DNA of 45,851 nucleotides from positions 1-45,851 of the forward strand of contig WTXD01000114.1 of the NCBI GenBank assembly GCA_022496205.1, given 5' to 3'. Shown piece after piece: positions 18,882 through 30,343 of this stretch. Source of the stretch: Gloeopeniophorella convolvens. Taxonomy: Eukaryota > Basidiomycota > Agaricomycetes > Russulales. The notes under the pieces are model-generated. The model was given only the letters and a program-made list of their open reading frames with translations. It was not told where the DNA came from and made no database searches. Every line of letters starts with the position of its first letter. Within the stretch, counting starts at the first letter, position 1. The translations under genes and the position numbers were made by a program.

Positions 18882-19864
18882 ATGACAATGTATCTACGAC
18901 GGTGGCCGAGCTCAGCGTCCGGCGACTACAAGCCTATCAACGCATCCCTGCAGCTCGCAGACGCAGACGATGACGAGGGGCCTCCGCCAACACCACCAAC
19001 AAGAGGCTTCCGGGACCTCTTGCTCTGCTTTGTATGCGTGTTCTGCACCGTCATCAACATCTATGCTGCTCTCAATACTCCAAGCGCCAACGGGGAATCA
19101 GTTGCAGCGACGTCTCTGCGTTCTCTCAGCAGGAAGGACATCTCCCGCCTCCGCCGTCCCTCTACGTTTATCGGGTTCGATTCCATCCATCGCCCTTCTC
19201 CACCTATACCCAAACAGATCAACACCTTTCCTGTAATACTCACGCAGATCGACAAGACAAACCCAAAGGTGTTTGATGATAATACCGCTCGATATCTCAG
19301 CACGAATGGTACGGTCGCGGTGGAGAAGAGACGAGTGCTTGTAACCAATGCCGTGAGTTCAGTAGCAAATTCAGAGGCGCCACGCTTTCTGACATTCAAG
19401 ATAGATATCTACAATCATGCAATTCCGCGCGATCGATTGGGGGATGGAGCAGTGCTCGCTTCAACTCATCGTCCCACCCTTGGCGGACGCATCCATCATT
19501 CCACCAGGGCGATCGTTCACCCTGTCGCTTTACCGCCTAAATGCAACCCATACCATCGATGGCCAAAGTCTCTCTCATTCTTCACGCCCATCGCGGGTTG
19601 CCAAGCTTGCGGACATCCACGTTGCCTCTGGGGAGGCCACGAATTTCCAGCGCAATTCATCCTGCATGCGGGACGAGTTGATGACATTCGAGCTCGCGTG
19701 CTCTCGTGACACTCATGACAATGACTGCATGCTTCAGTGGTGGCAAGATAAGGAGAATCCGACTCCAGGTGCGCTTGGTCCACGGCGAGATGCACAAGCG
19801 GTTGACATCCGGCGTTCTTCCGAATTTCATAGGTATCTTTATCACTCAACACTCAACCGCTTGA
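18882..19864 (+). CDS. Single-pass membrane protein with But2-C-like domain
   Basis: Three exons, 18882-19352, 19405-19768 and 19833-19864, with introns of 52 bp (GTGAGT..ATAG) and 64 bp (GTGCGC..ATAG), give 288 residues. The polar N-terminus is followed by one transmembrane helix (residues ~45-65, LLLCFVCVFCTVINIYAAL), so it is probably a type II protein. The distal region reads ISTIMQFRAIDWGMEQCSLQL, a FTLSLYRLN strand, MTFELACSRD, and ends CMLQWWQDKENPTPGIFITQHSTA. That layout is common in Agaricomycete proteins annotated as But2 C-terminal-like. Both splices are supported by restoration of this pattern. It sits between two UstYa-like genes and transcribes oppositely. Function unknown. Confidence 0.7.
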
Positions 19865-20111
19865 GCGCTGGCTTGAGATGGAGTCGTCGAAAGGAGTGTT
19901 TTTTTTGGGTAGTTTACTGTGTGGCCAATTATGAATCTGTTCGCCTTCCACCTGTGTTGCTGCACCGGAGGGTACGCCTACCGAATTGAAGTGACCAGCC
20001 CGACAGAAGAGAAGAATCGTGCGCCAGTGACCACGTGCACCACTTCATGAGCAAGCTGCGACCAAGTACGAGCACGAGCACGGATTCGATTCAACACACT
20101 AAGTTACAAAT

Positions 20112-20777
20112 CTACGCCCACTGAGCTTTCCACCCTACCCACGCCTCATAGTTTCCGTCAATATCCTCGAATAGCTGCTCCCAATCTTCGCAAATGAGCG
20201 TGTCGCCGATCCTGTCCGTCTCGTAGTTCTTCTCCATGAAGTCGCCCTCCTCCAGCGTGTCGAGTGCGCCACAGAGCAGGGTCTGCCGCAGATAGTTGAA
20301 GCAGTGTTGGAGGTGTCCCGGTGCCGCATACGAGTGGCTGGGGATGGTGAAAGCCACAGAGATGACGTGTAAACAGTGCAGCTGGTGGATGACCACGGGG
20401 AGTATGATCAACTTCTCGGGACCAAAGCGCGCGAATCCGCTACCCTTGGGTTGCTGACGCATGGCGAACCAATCGGTCGCGGAAATAGTGTCGTTTGCAT
20501 TCAACGAGTAGTGCACAGTCTCATGGAGGGTCATGGAGACTGGCCTCAGAGGATCCATGGGGTAGAAGAGAGGATAGTTGTCTCCGACCCAGCTGTACGC
20601 TGCCTCAGAGATATATTCTGCAGTAGAGATGTCGGCCTTAAGCGTTGAACGCAGGTGCAGAGGTTAAGGCCGCTCACCGTTTGAGTTATGTCTCCAGGAA
20701 TGAAGCCATCCGGAGTTGCGCCATACGACAGCACAGACGTTGAGCAACGCCATTACAAGTAGAGAGTGGTTCAGCAT
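20112..20777 (-). CDS. UstYa-like (DUF3328) protein with intact HXXHC motifs
   Basis: Exon 1 (20678-20777) and exon 2 (20112-20617) join across a 60-bp intron (GTGAGC..GCAG) to give 201 residues. The start chosen (MLNHSLLVMALLNVCAVVW) provides a signal-anchor helix; an earlier in-frame ATG (MRLAAISF) is possible. The domain contains ISEAAYSWVGDNYP, MTLHETVHYSLN, the first motif HQLHC in VIHQLHCLHV, and the second HLQHC before FNYLRQTLLC, so both HXXHC motifs are complete. It ends CEDWEQLFEDIDGNYEAW, typical of the family. Known members catalyse oxidative steps such as macrocyclisation in RiPP pathways. No precursor peptide or other pathway enzyme is recognised nearby, so the pathway is unknown. 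Confidence 0.82.
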
Positions 20778-22106
20778 CTCCAGTTTGATGGGACTAGGGC
20801 GAGCGAAGGAAATTGCAGCAAGTCGCATCAAGCTCGACGCCTGCTGGTAGCAGTACTTTGATGTGCGTCGGCGGCGCGAAGGACTCGTCAGAAGATCGCC
20901 ATAGTATAGAGTTCCGATCACGGCCAGCACACATTGCCCAAAGACAGGTATTTACCCTCTGTTTCGAAGCTCCGTACTTGGGTAGAGTGCGCGGTACGGC
21001 TGATCCATGAAAGCTTGCAGGACGTTTTGGGGGACTGGCGCGGAGCGCTCGCGTGGGTAGGAAGTACGGTGCTCCACGAAGTTTTAGAACTTGAGGCACT
21101 CACTACATGCAGTCCCAGCGCCCATCGTTCGGGAACTCCCCCTTGACAATGTGCATATCCGGTAGTCCGTCAAGTCTACGCGCCTAGCAGTACCTCAGGG
21201 CCTCTCCAGCAATATATTTGAACCGCAGCTTCATGCCGCTGAGCGACGCTAAGGCCGCACGATGGGGCTAGCGTGCCCCGCCTTGCATCGAGAAACACGA
21301 CCGAGAATGGATGGATCGACGCCGATCTTAAGATCTGTTGCATGCACAAATAGCGCCAATGGATAGGCGTAACAGTATGGCGGAAGTATTGAATAGCGCG
21401 AGACCAGACACGATGATGCGAAGTTCAGGGAAAACTCGCATCAGATGGATTCGGCCAGTCTCATTCTCGCCAGAGACAGCCTGATGATATCCTTTCCATT
21501 TTCTGCTATGGAAGTCAGAAGGTGAAATGGGTGGTGTTTGACGTAAGTATGGCACTGGGCAGAGCTACGACGCTCTCAGAGATCGAAGTTCAAGTTCAAT
21601 GTTCATCAATACGCAGCCCGTACTGGCCGGTCAGCTGCCAGCTCCGGCAGCCGGCCGGCGCCGCCTTGGGCCAGGCCTCCGGCCAATGGTCCGATGACCG
21701 CGCTTGCGATTTGCTTCCCACTGCCACCACGCGCGATCCCAAAGCGACAAAAAACAAGTTGGTCGGACGAAGGATCCTGGTCGTCGAAACGCAAACGGGT
21801 CTATGGAAGACTCGAAGCACATGAGGTAACATCCACGCCACGCCGTCAACCATGCGCATTCTGACCAATCGCAAGCCTGAACACTCGTACGGTGCAGACC
21901 GTGGTCGACCATTGGGTACGCGGCACACGGTGGCATACTGTAGAAGATACTGGACTAGTCCACGCTAGGCGGCGTGACATGGTGGAGTAAATTGACACAG
22001 ATAGTCTAGCGAGACGAGGGTTAAAAGGCGCGGCGGAATCCCATGCGTTCAACTCAGCAAGCACCACTCACATACTTCCCCAAATCTGCGTGTTATCTAT
22101 CCGACG
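20778..22106. other. Long region without a supportable gene
   Basis: The minus strand contains fragments that might be remnants of another UstYa-like gene, such as a hydrophobic stretch (ELRIIVSGLALFNTSAILL) near 21360-21420. They lack the HXXHC motifs and any consistent frame. An AT-rich TTAAAAGG near 22021 may be the core promoter of the small gene that follows. Confidence 0.35.
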
Positions 22107-22320
22107 ATGCATGCCTTCAAACAAGTCATCTTCGCTTCTACGGTCTTACTGCTCGCCGTGACCAGAGCTGAGGCTGCTGTGCTCGTTCCTCGCGCGTGCA
22201 CTTTGCCGAGTATGTCGCACCGTACTGGCCTCTGTACGGGACTATACTGATGACACTGGGGTAGAGAATGTTGATATTGACCTTGAATGCTTGACTCACG
22301 ATGCCCCGCTGCGTAGGTGA
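22107..22320 (+). CDS. Possible small secreted peptide (52 aa)
   Basis: Exon 1 (22107-22209) and exon 2 (22265-22320) join across a 55-bp intron (GTATGT..GTAG). The N-terminus is a good signal peptide: a basic residue, then VIFASTVLLLAVTRAEA. A short tail follows, VLVPRACTLPKNVDIDLECLTHDAPLRR, with two cysteines. A TTAAAAGG about 85 bp upstream and AATAAG about 170 bp after the stop fit a small transcription unit. I recognise no family. It lies 1.3 kb from a UstYa-like gene. Without the splice the frame ends at 47 residues. Chance occurrence is possible. Confidence 0.4.
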
Positions 22321-22805
22321 TGATGCGTCGTGGAACATGTGAGGATAGATTCCCTCGTCGCCTTCTCGCGAAGGAGCGGGACTTATCCGTGACCTGTTTT
22401 CAAACTGTAGCATTGCGGGGCGAGTGACGGATACGCCAGCGAGTCCTCTCGTTTACTACCCACATGCCATGATTTTACGGCTCTAAACAATAAGTAGTGT
22501 GCAAAGCCCAAGCTTGTATGATCCATGTTCTCTCGATCTTATGCAGAAAATGCAGACTTTCCTGATATCTTGTTTGATCGATGGGATGTGAAAATCTGGA
22601 CGCAAGGATTGCCTCGGGTGTTCCCTTGCCCTGCGCTCGCGCTACGCGCGGTCACGGCGCCAGCCCTGTGCCGGCATGGTACCATGGGTTGACCCTGGAT
22701 ACAGGCCAATCAATGTCTCCAACCGGCGTCGTGAGTCAGGGATTCTCCCTGCTGATGGCACTTGGTAAGTACCAGTGCTACTGGAAAAGTCGGGCTGCGG
22801 ACTTA
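22321..22805. other. Intergenic, no gene recognised
   Basis: Apart from a possible AATAAG polyadenylation signal near 22488-22493, I see nothing. Confidence 0.4.
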
Positions 22806-22812
22806 CTATCGG

Positions 22813-22850
22813 GGACCGGGATATGCACATGAATGTGCATTTCCCGGTCC
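22813..22850. repeat. Subterminal palindrome of the TIR element
   Basis: GGACCGGGATATGCACAT is followed at once by its near reverse complement, ATGTGCATTTCCCGGTCC. The same two half-units recur near 23739-23764 with a different spacing. Such arrays usually serve as transposase binding sites. Confidence 0.6.
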
Positions 22851-23060
22851 TTCTGGGTCAATCCTTCGCATATTCTCTTGAAACTCTGCATTTACATTCC
22901 CTGATATCTTTCTCGTGTATATACCAAGTTTAAAATTTCTTTACTAAGATCTGAGTGTGCCAGGACGAAGCCGAAGTCGAGGCAAAAGTGCCTGCAAGGG
23001 TGCGCGCTTGTCACGAACCGTCACGCTTACCGGACTGCCGACCACTCATAGATTGGATCT

Positions 23061-23311
23061 TACAGCGGATCGCATAATCTTAGGCCCCTTGCCGACCGTT
23101 TACACACACAGGCGTTTGACCCGCGCTCGGCCCAAGATGGAAGGTCCGCCTGTAAGCGTGCTCATTTTGATTTGCCGTGTTCGGCTGATGGGCGCACGGG
23201 CAAACGTGATTGGATGGTGTCCTCTGCTTGGTGATGGTTCCGATCCTCGCTAGACTCCGGCTGTGTGTGTAAAAAGTCAAAAAGGGGCCTATCGTTTTGC
23301 AATCTGCTGTA
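23061..23311. mobile_element. MITE copy 2 (251 bp), nested
   Basis: This is the same family as 13033-13284 but inverted. It begins TACAGCGGATCGCATAATC and ends CAATCTGCTGTA, with TA at each edge. It lies inside the TIR element at 22806-23771, so it inserted later. Confidence 0.85.
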
Positions 23312-24034
23312 TCATGGACCAGGACCCACTGATGCACATTTGCGCAGCGCGCTGCAGCGCGTCGTTCACGCGCTCCGGTGGCGGAGCTTGAATCACCTCT
23401 GTCACGCTTACAGCCCCTCCAGGGGAAAGCCTCTTGTACACGATGTTCTGCCCATATGCACGACACGAAAAGTGCAGGTGAAGTAGATATGTATTAGTCC
23501 ATTTCACATACCAAGTTTCATGGAATGTAAGTGATTGGCTCCCTTGTTCCTGGAGGATTGATGACTATGCACATCAATGTCCTGGAAACGCCGATTTCCC
23601 CAGCATCATCCAGGTGCTCAATCAACTCCAAACTTCACAACAATGTAGAATGTATAGATATAGACATTGTGTAAAAAGACTAAGAGATTTTATGCAGCCA
23701 ATTCTGTGCGTGGGGTCGATCTTTCCGAAATGTGCATTTCCCGGTCCTGTGCATATCCCGGTCCGCGATAGTATACTTAACGGAACACAACTATCTTCCT
23801 TCCGTTACTAAAATCGGCTTTAGGAGACAAGACTGCTGACTAGGACTAGGGCTAGGACTAGGACTACTGTAGTCGTGAGTCTGGGCAAGTCCTCCGACAG
23901 GTCGCGATCACGTGAAGAGGAGCGGAGCAGAGCGAGCCGTTCGCAGCGTCTCCGCGTCTGCATCTTTCTTCGTTACAAATTGATCGCAAAATTCCTTGCA
24001 AAACCCCACACTTTGCAGGTCAAACCTTGGCACG

Positions 24035-25625
24035 ATGGCGCGCGGTGTCAGCGCACCAGAGCACTTTCCAAGCGTCTGCAAGCCTGAGAACAGTATGTGA
24101 AGCGCCTTTTTTTGTGTCGTTACTCAGGTCGTTCACAGGCACTGGGGCCAAGCCACGCAAGGCGACTATCAACTTTCTCCCTGATGAGCTCCTACTCGAG
24201 GTTTTCAGCGCTCATCTGCGCCAAAACAGTGGACCGCAGCCGACTCCCCGTCAATGGTTCCAAACCGTCCCTGCACATGTATGCCGCAGGTGGCGCCAGC
24301 TCATCATCATGTCGCCCAGGCGCCTGGGGTTATACGTGCTTTGTTGCGCGGGAGCCCCCATATCCGACCTCCTGGATCATTCGCCGCCTTCTATCCCGCT
24401 CAAGCTAGATTATCACGACTGGACGCCGGCTACGAAAGGAGACATCCTGCTCACACTGGGCCACCTCTCTCGCGTGCGCGATATATCACTGAGCGCAGAG
24501 ATCATCGCGCTGCGGGATCTCCTCTCCAGGATGGACAGTCGGGCTCCACAGCTCGAGAAACTCGACCTCATCTCCTCCGGGACCAGTCAATTTCTGAGCA
24601 TCCCTCACACATTCCTTGACAACGACGCCCCACAAATACGTGTCCTCCACTTGACCAACGTCCTTCCCCTGCTTACTCTCACATCAAATATCGTGGTTTT
24701 CACCTTCGGAGTTGACGGATTCAAGTCGAAATGCAGGTGGTTTGATGATGTCCTTTCAAGTATATGCGCCATGTCTCGTCTGGAACGCCTGGTGTTGATG
24801 CTTGGCGCCCAACCCTTCTCTTGGATCAAGAGCGAGCAGCCGCCCGCTGTGACACCGCTTCTGCAACTGTACTATATCGACTTTAGCGGAGCCACGAACC
24901 ACCTCGAAGCCCTTAGTAGCAGAATCGACGCCCCTTATCTTAACGACTTCCACGTTGATGTAATCCTTGGGCTATCCGCCACCCCTGCGTTCTCGCGGTT
25001 CATCTCCAACGCCTCCCTTCTCAGACCTGTCGCAGCACAACTGGAGATTACAAGGCGCGGCCTCATAATCGAATCCTGCCCAACGTCAGAGATTCCGCAC
25101 GTCCGTTTCCTTGTCTATTGGGGACCTGACGCAGATATGCGGTTTGTCAACATAATCGCCCGTGCCCTCGAGCCTCTGTTCTCGGAGGCGGATACTCTCG
25201 CCCTCGGACTCAGTGACAATAGGGTCGCCAGGGCCCTTCTCTCGAACACGATGGCCGACTCGGTATACTGGACCACTTTCTTCCCCAATTTCAGTGCCGC
25301 AAGAGTCATGTGGGTCGACGAGGACATTCTTCCCGTTGTGACCACGGCACTGGAGTCGGGCACCGCCCTCCCGACCAGCGTACGCCACCTGTGCATGTGC
25401 TTTCACGCTCGCGACATACAATATGGCGCGTTCCTGGAGGAACACGTGGAGCGTTTTCATTCGGTCATCACACGTCTCTGTGACGGGGTGGACGTTCGCT
25501 GCAAAGATTTCAACGATGACGAGTGGCCAGATAGGCTCACAAACCTCAGCGAAGCCTACTTCGGCTCTGATTCGGACCCGGATGCAGACACGGTACCCGC
25601 GCTCGGACTCGCGGAGCAACCTTGA
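24035..25625 (+). CDS. F-box protein, cluster gene 1
   Basis: Exon 1 (24035-24092) and exon 2 (24139-25625) are joined over a 46-bp intron (GTATGT..ACAG), phase 1, giving 514 residues. The F-box spans about residues 28-75 (INFLPDELLLEVF ... WFQTVPAHVCRRWRQLIIMSPRRLGL). It should bind Skp1 and bring a target to an SCF ubiquitin ligase. The rest is an irregular leucine-rich region with recurring blocks (APQLEKLDLI, APQIRVLHLTNVLPLL, FSRFIS, MWVDEDILPVVTTAL), presumably substrate-binding. First of three tandem paralogs. The intron position is identical in genes 2 and 3, which supports the start. Confidence 0.78.
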
Positions 25626-26130
25626 ATGCACTGTTTTGGTACAGAGATGTATGCACGTTACCGAGGGTATCACCCGTTTCGATATTTTTGGTGGCTCGGA
25701 CCTGTATGCTGTTCACATATAGATACGGTTTACTTGGAAAGCAATGCTGCACTGCCCATACAGAAAGGATAGGTGGCCGAGTTAGCTAGGCGACATGCAT
25801 GTCAACGTCGAGCGTCTTCAAGTTGTCTTCAAGTTTGAACCACGCCCCTGGCAGTCTCACCTGTGGGCTTTCCCACACATCTCCCAATTCGGGCAATCTT
25901 ACCTCAGCGCTCGGCTCTCGACTCGGATGCCAGCGGATGCGTGATTGAATGTGCTGGCACTCGGAGTCATCGCGCACCAAGTTGGCCAGCCTTCCTCACA
26001 CTCACTCGACGCCGCCCTTTGTAACGCACACCAGTCGTACGGATATTATAGAGCGCTCTTCGGTTTTCCGCTCGGACGCTACCAGCAAGGTGGACCCGAA
26101 TTTGGTTGAACTTACGAACTTCAAGGCCAC
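25626..26130. other. Intergenic between F-box genes 1 and 2
   Basis: No gene seen. It should contain the terminator of gene 1 and the promoter of gene 2. Confidence 0.4.
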
Positions 26131-27695
26131 ATGTCTGGCGGGGATGGTTATGAGGCTCCAGTGCCTAGGTTGGCGGGCACCAGCACGCTGGCAGGAAGCT
26201 CAGGTATGCAAAACCCTCCTAGCACTCGCACATTGTCTCACGTCATCATGCAGGTGGTCTCAATGCCCCTCGAGTGACCATTGATTCTCTCCCCGACGAC
26301 GTCCTCCTCCGAGAAGCCTTTGACTGGTACCGGCTGATGGCACCCGTCCCATTGTTACACTGGTTCCAATTCCGTCCTGCTCGTGTCTGCAGTAGATGGC
26401 GCCAAATCATCCTCGCGTCACCAAGGCGTTTGAACCTCTACTTATCCTGCCTCCCGGGCTTTCCTATAACCGATATGATACAACACTCGCCGCCTTGCAT
26501 CCCGCTTGAGGTGGAGTACGCTACCGAGTGGAACTCTCAAGACGCGAGCGAGTTAGACTCGCTGCTCAGGCACCGTCTCGACCGGATGAAGACTCTCATA
26601 CTGGAATCAAGCTTCCAGTTGAAGCTTGCTCCGTATGTTGCGATGATGAACACTCGAGCCCCAATACTGGAATGCCTTATACTTTCATCATACGATTTTT
26701 ACGTGAGGCTTCCGAGTACATTTCTCGGCGACCACGCCCCCTGTCTACAAGAACTTCTCTTGGCCAACATCCTCCCTCCCCTACCCTTCGCGCCAAATAT
26801 CACGCAATTCGCCTTTACCATGACGAACGACGTCTCTCCCGATGCCAGTTGGTTCAACGACCTTCTCACGGCCGTGTGCTCCATGTGCAAGCTAAACACA
26901 CTCAGCTTGACTCTCGAAACCGGATCGGAGTCTTCTTCACTGGCACCAATTGAGGACGACCATGAAGTGGCGGTACTCCCGCGGCTGTACATGTTCGAGT
27001 TCATTGGGACAAAATCACAGTTAAAAGCCGTGGACAGCAGGTTAGGTGTCCCTGATCTTGAGGATCTTACCACAGTCTTTTTAGGCTTCGTACGCAGGAC
27101 CTTCATCCCGTTTCTCCCCCGGTTTTTCCGTGACAGCAAGCTCCACATAGCATATGTAGGAATCTCGATCGACAACCTGTTGGTTGGGTCTCCGCCGAGC
27201 AAGGACGTGAGGTTCGACATCGGCTTCCCTGACGAGGGGGAGTCCGAGCTCGCCGTCAGATTAGTCGGTCGTACTTTCGAGCCTCTGTTCCGGGAAACGC
27301 ACACGCTCTCTCTGGGATTTGGCACTGACCACACATATGATGGCATCTCGTCCGAAGAAGTGGCCGATGCCGCGTTCTGGCTCGCCTTCTTCTCCGAGTC
27401 CAAATTCGTTGCTGTCGAGGTTTTATGGGTGGATGAAGCTGCGCTTCCGGCTCTCACAGAGGCGTTGGACCAAGCAGGTCCCGCGTTGTTTCCCAAATTG
27501 ACCGCCGTGGGAGTTTCCTCTTATGAGTTCCCTCCACTAGATGAAGAGGTGGCAGCTCTCAAGATCGCCGTAGACCTTAACTACGAAGGGGTCAAAGTCG
27601 ATTGGATAGCGGTTCCACGGGAAGAGTGGTCAGATAGGTTCCTACGCCTCGAGCGTCTGCTCAGCAAGCAGGACGGTGATGAGTTGGGGTCGTAA
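26131..27695 (+). CDS. F-box protein, cluster gene 2
   Basis: Exon 1 (26131-26203) and exon 2 (26254-27695) join across a 50-bp intron (GTATGC..GCAG), phase 1, giving 504 residues. The F-box reads IDSLPDDVLLREAFDWYRLM ... WFQFRPARVCSRWRQIILASPRRLNL; a small insertion (REA) disturbs the usual VLLEIFDFY spacing. The LRR-like remainder shares blocks with gene 1: APCLQELLLANILPPLP, WFNDLLTAVCSMCKLNTLSL and VLWVDEAALPALTEAL. It is probably an SCF substrate adaptor. A possible AATAAA signal lies at 27758-27763. Confidence 0.8.
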
Positions 27696-28097
27696 CCATC
27701 GAGCTGTCATAGAGCTCGCGACTGTTCCTCACACAAATATTCATAGTTCGCGAAAAAAATAAATGAAAGAATTTCATCGTAGTTCGCGAGCCGTCCCGGG
27801 GCCCACATGCATATATACGCAGGTTGAAGTGGTTCAATGGATTCGAGCGAGGGCTTGCCCGCATACTTATGTAATTCGGTTTTGGCAAGCGCAAATGTCG
27901 CAGCGCCTGCCAGCAGTCCACCGCTACCACACCGTGATACACTACGAGCGACTGCTTCCCTGTCTTCATCGCATACTTCCTGGACCATCTACTCATCACT
28001 TTTACTCAATAACCCCGGGAATCCTTTCCGCCTCTATCACGAATCGCCATACGTCACACGGCCCAAGTACCGCTGACATTCAAGACCTCAGGATCTC
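27696..28097. other. Intergenic between F-box genes 2 and 3
   Basis: It contains an AATAAA at 27758-27763 that may end the gene 2 transcript. No gene seen. Confidence 0.4.
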
Positions 28098-29732
28098 ATG
28101 TCAAAGGATGGGGACTCTGGCTCGTATCAGGCACGACCGAGGTATCGCTTCTCAGAAAGCGGTAAGTGAACCAATCTGTTTATTCTATTCGTCATTCGAA
28201 TTTCGAACTCATGTCGCATAGCTACTACCAGCGTATGGCCTCACCGCATCGTGACGATTGGCTCCCTTCCCGACAATGTCCTCTTGGAGGTCTTCGATCT
28301 ATGCCGCCTAATGAACCCCGAATCTGGACGTAACTGGTACCAGGTCGTCCCGGCACACGTGTGTCACAGATGGCGCCAGATCATCATCGCCTCCCCACGA
28401 CGCCTGGAGCTGTTGTTGCGTTGGTTCGCAGGTTCCCCTATCACCGATGTCCTCCGCCTTTCGCCACCTTCCATTCCAGTCCGAATGTGGTACAAGGACG
28501 ATGACGAGGGACCCCGCGGTCGCGATTGGGATTCTCAAGCTGAAGCTAACTTTCTTCTCTTGCTGGAGTATCTTCCCCGGGTGCGGGAGGTGTCGTTCTA
28601 TTCGACATCACCGGAAATCATCGGCATGCTCCTCTCGAAGATGACAGAGCCCGCCCCAATGATGGATCTGCTTTATATCGAATCTGGGTATACATGCGTC
28701 ACCATTCCCAATACATTTCTCGGTGGCGACGCACCCTCGTTAGATTTTCTCGAATTATCTGGCGCACTTCCCACGCTTCCTCTTGCATCGAACACTATCA
28801 CCCTAATTTTCACCATGAAAGGATATATCCCCGAACTCACTTGGTTGGAAGACCTCCTCGAGGCAGTGTGTTCCATGCATCGGCTGAAACATCTCGACTT
28901 GATCTTGGGAGATACGGACTTTTCCCCGCTCAGGGACAAGCAGCTGAAGACGCTCCAGGGGTTGACCGCCTTTGAGTTGACCGGAACATTGGCACAGCTG
29001 GAAGCCATAACCAGCAGAATAGACGCCCCTAATCTCGATGGGCTCGTAGTCAAAGCACCCGTTTCTGGTGTCTTCCCTCTTCCGTCGTTCTCCCGCTTCG
29101 TCCGCAGCGCTGAGGTGCTCCATCTCGACTCCGCCCACGTAGGGATCACGCATGACAAGCTCCTTCTTGGATCTTGTCCACCGCCACTGTGCACCCCATA
29201 CTTCCGGATCACGATCTCGTTCCAATGGAGGGATTGGAAAGAGGTAGTCCGAACGTTCTCCTCTGTTTTCGGCCCTCTCTTCCAGCATACGGAGTTGCTC
29301 TCCCTTGGGTTTGCTCTTGAACGAAGTTACAGCGTTCTATGCCGCGAGAACAGGGCAGGTTACGAGCAGTGGAGTACGCTGCTAGCTGAATTCAAGTTCA
29401 GCGAGGTCGAAGTCCTATGGATAGATTCCAACGTGGCTGAAGGGGTGGTCACCGCGCTGTCCCTGCCGGGACCTACGCTGTTGGCCAAGGCAACTGATAT
29501 ACACATCTGCCACAAAACTAGTGACGATGTCGACTTGATGTCCGAGTTGCAGAAGGGGCTTGAGTGCATATTTCAAGCGCGTGGCGCCAGAGCGGCGAGG
29601 GTCTGTCGTACAGTGTTCTTACCTGAGGATTGGCGCTGGAGGCTGCACAGTCTTTTTGCAGAGTACGGCGACGATGACTTTTCGTGCGCAGAGCCGGAAT
29701 CGCCAAGTAGTAGTGGTTCCTTTGACTATTAG
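28098..29732 (+). CDS. F-box protein, cluster gene 3
   Basis: Exon 1 (28098-28161) and exon 2 (28222-29732) join across a 60-bp intron (GTAAGT..ATAG), phase 1, giving 524 residues. The F-box reads IGSLPDNVLLEVFDLCRLM ... WYQVVPAHVCHRWRQIIIASPRRLEL. The distal region follows genes 1-2 (APSLDFLELSGALPTLPL, WLEDLLEAVCSMHRLKHLDL, VLWIDSNVAEGVVTAL). The C-terminus is acidic and Ser-rich. The reading frame is intact. It ends convergently with gene 4. Confidence 0.82.
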
Positions 29733-30343
29733 CTTCCGAATGGTGTCATTAGATAGTATGCGCGCGACTCGGCGTGAACGGCGGCTTAGATGCGGAGCTG
29801 CAAAGGAAAGCAGGCTCTTTGGCTTCAGTTCCAAGTTCCGGGTCAAGTTCATTGTGTGTTCATGTCACGTGGCGGCTGTTTGCTCGTGGCCACGTCTCGG
29901 AGCCGTACACGCTGCGGCGGTATGTCACCCCTGGAGTGCTGATGGTGGTAGAAGAGTAGTGTTCGCGGATTGCTGGACCACGCCAAGCTTAGCGTCTGGG
30001 AACGAGCGAGCCGGGACATTGACTATCGTTCCGTCGATGCCCAACGTCAACGCCAACATTCAACGGCGTTCGGCATCCAACCCAGTCGGCCGCCTGGTGG
30101 CGACGCGTCCCATGTACCGGCACGGTCGTGGCTCAGTTCGTTGGACATGCTCAATGGTTCCTGAAGGAGGACTGCGCCTGGTTGTCCGTGTACAGCCGTG
30201 TGCCCATCGGGTTCACAACCGGCTTGGGCCTACCGCTTAGCTAGCCCAGCCAAGCAGTCTTTGCGTCGATGGCACGGGTCCAAAGCACAACTTCAACAAA
30301 CGCATCTACTCTGGGTGGACAATATTAGTAGGTGAAGGCGACC
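29733..30343. other. Convergent intergenic region between F-box genes 3 and 4
   Basis: Open frames here are extensions or shadows of gene 3 without motifs. Both neighbouring genes terminate into it. Confidence 0.4.

Larger units (their letters stand above)
22806..23771. mobile_element. Non-coding TIR element (966 bp) hosting a nested MITE
   Basis: The left end CTATCGGGGACCGGGATATG and the right end read inward (CTATCGCGGACCGGGATATG) form an inverted repeat of about 24 bp ending in GCACA, bordered by TA on both sides. Subterminal copies of the GGACCGGGA-ATGCACA motif occur at both ends in alternating orientation. No transposase is visible. Without the 251-bp MITE inside it, the element is about 715 bp. 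Confidence 0.6.

Noticed and set aside
20794..21555. Possible third UstYa-like remnant
   Set aside because: Only one hydrophobic stretch; no HXXHC motif and no consistent frame.
29560..30240. A 226-codon plus frame overlapping the end of F-box gene 3
   Set aside because: It overlaps the well-supported gene in another frame and has no domain or splice structure.
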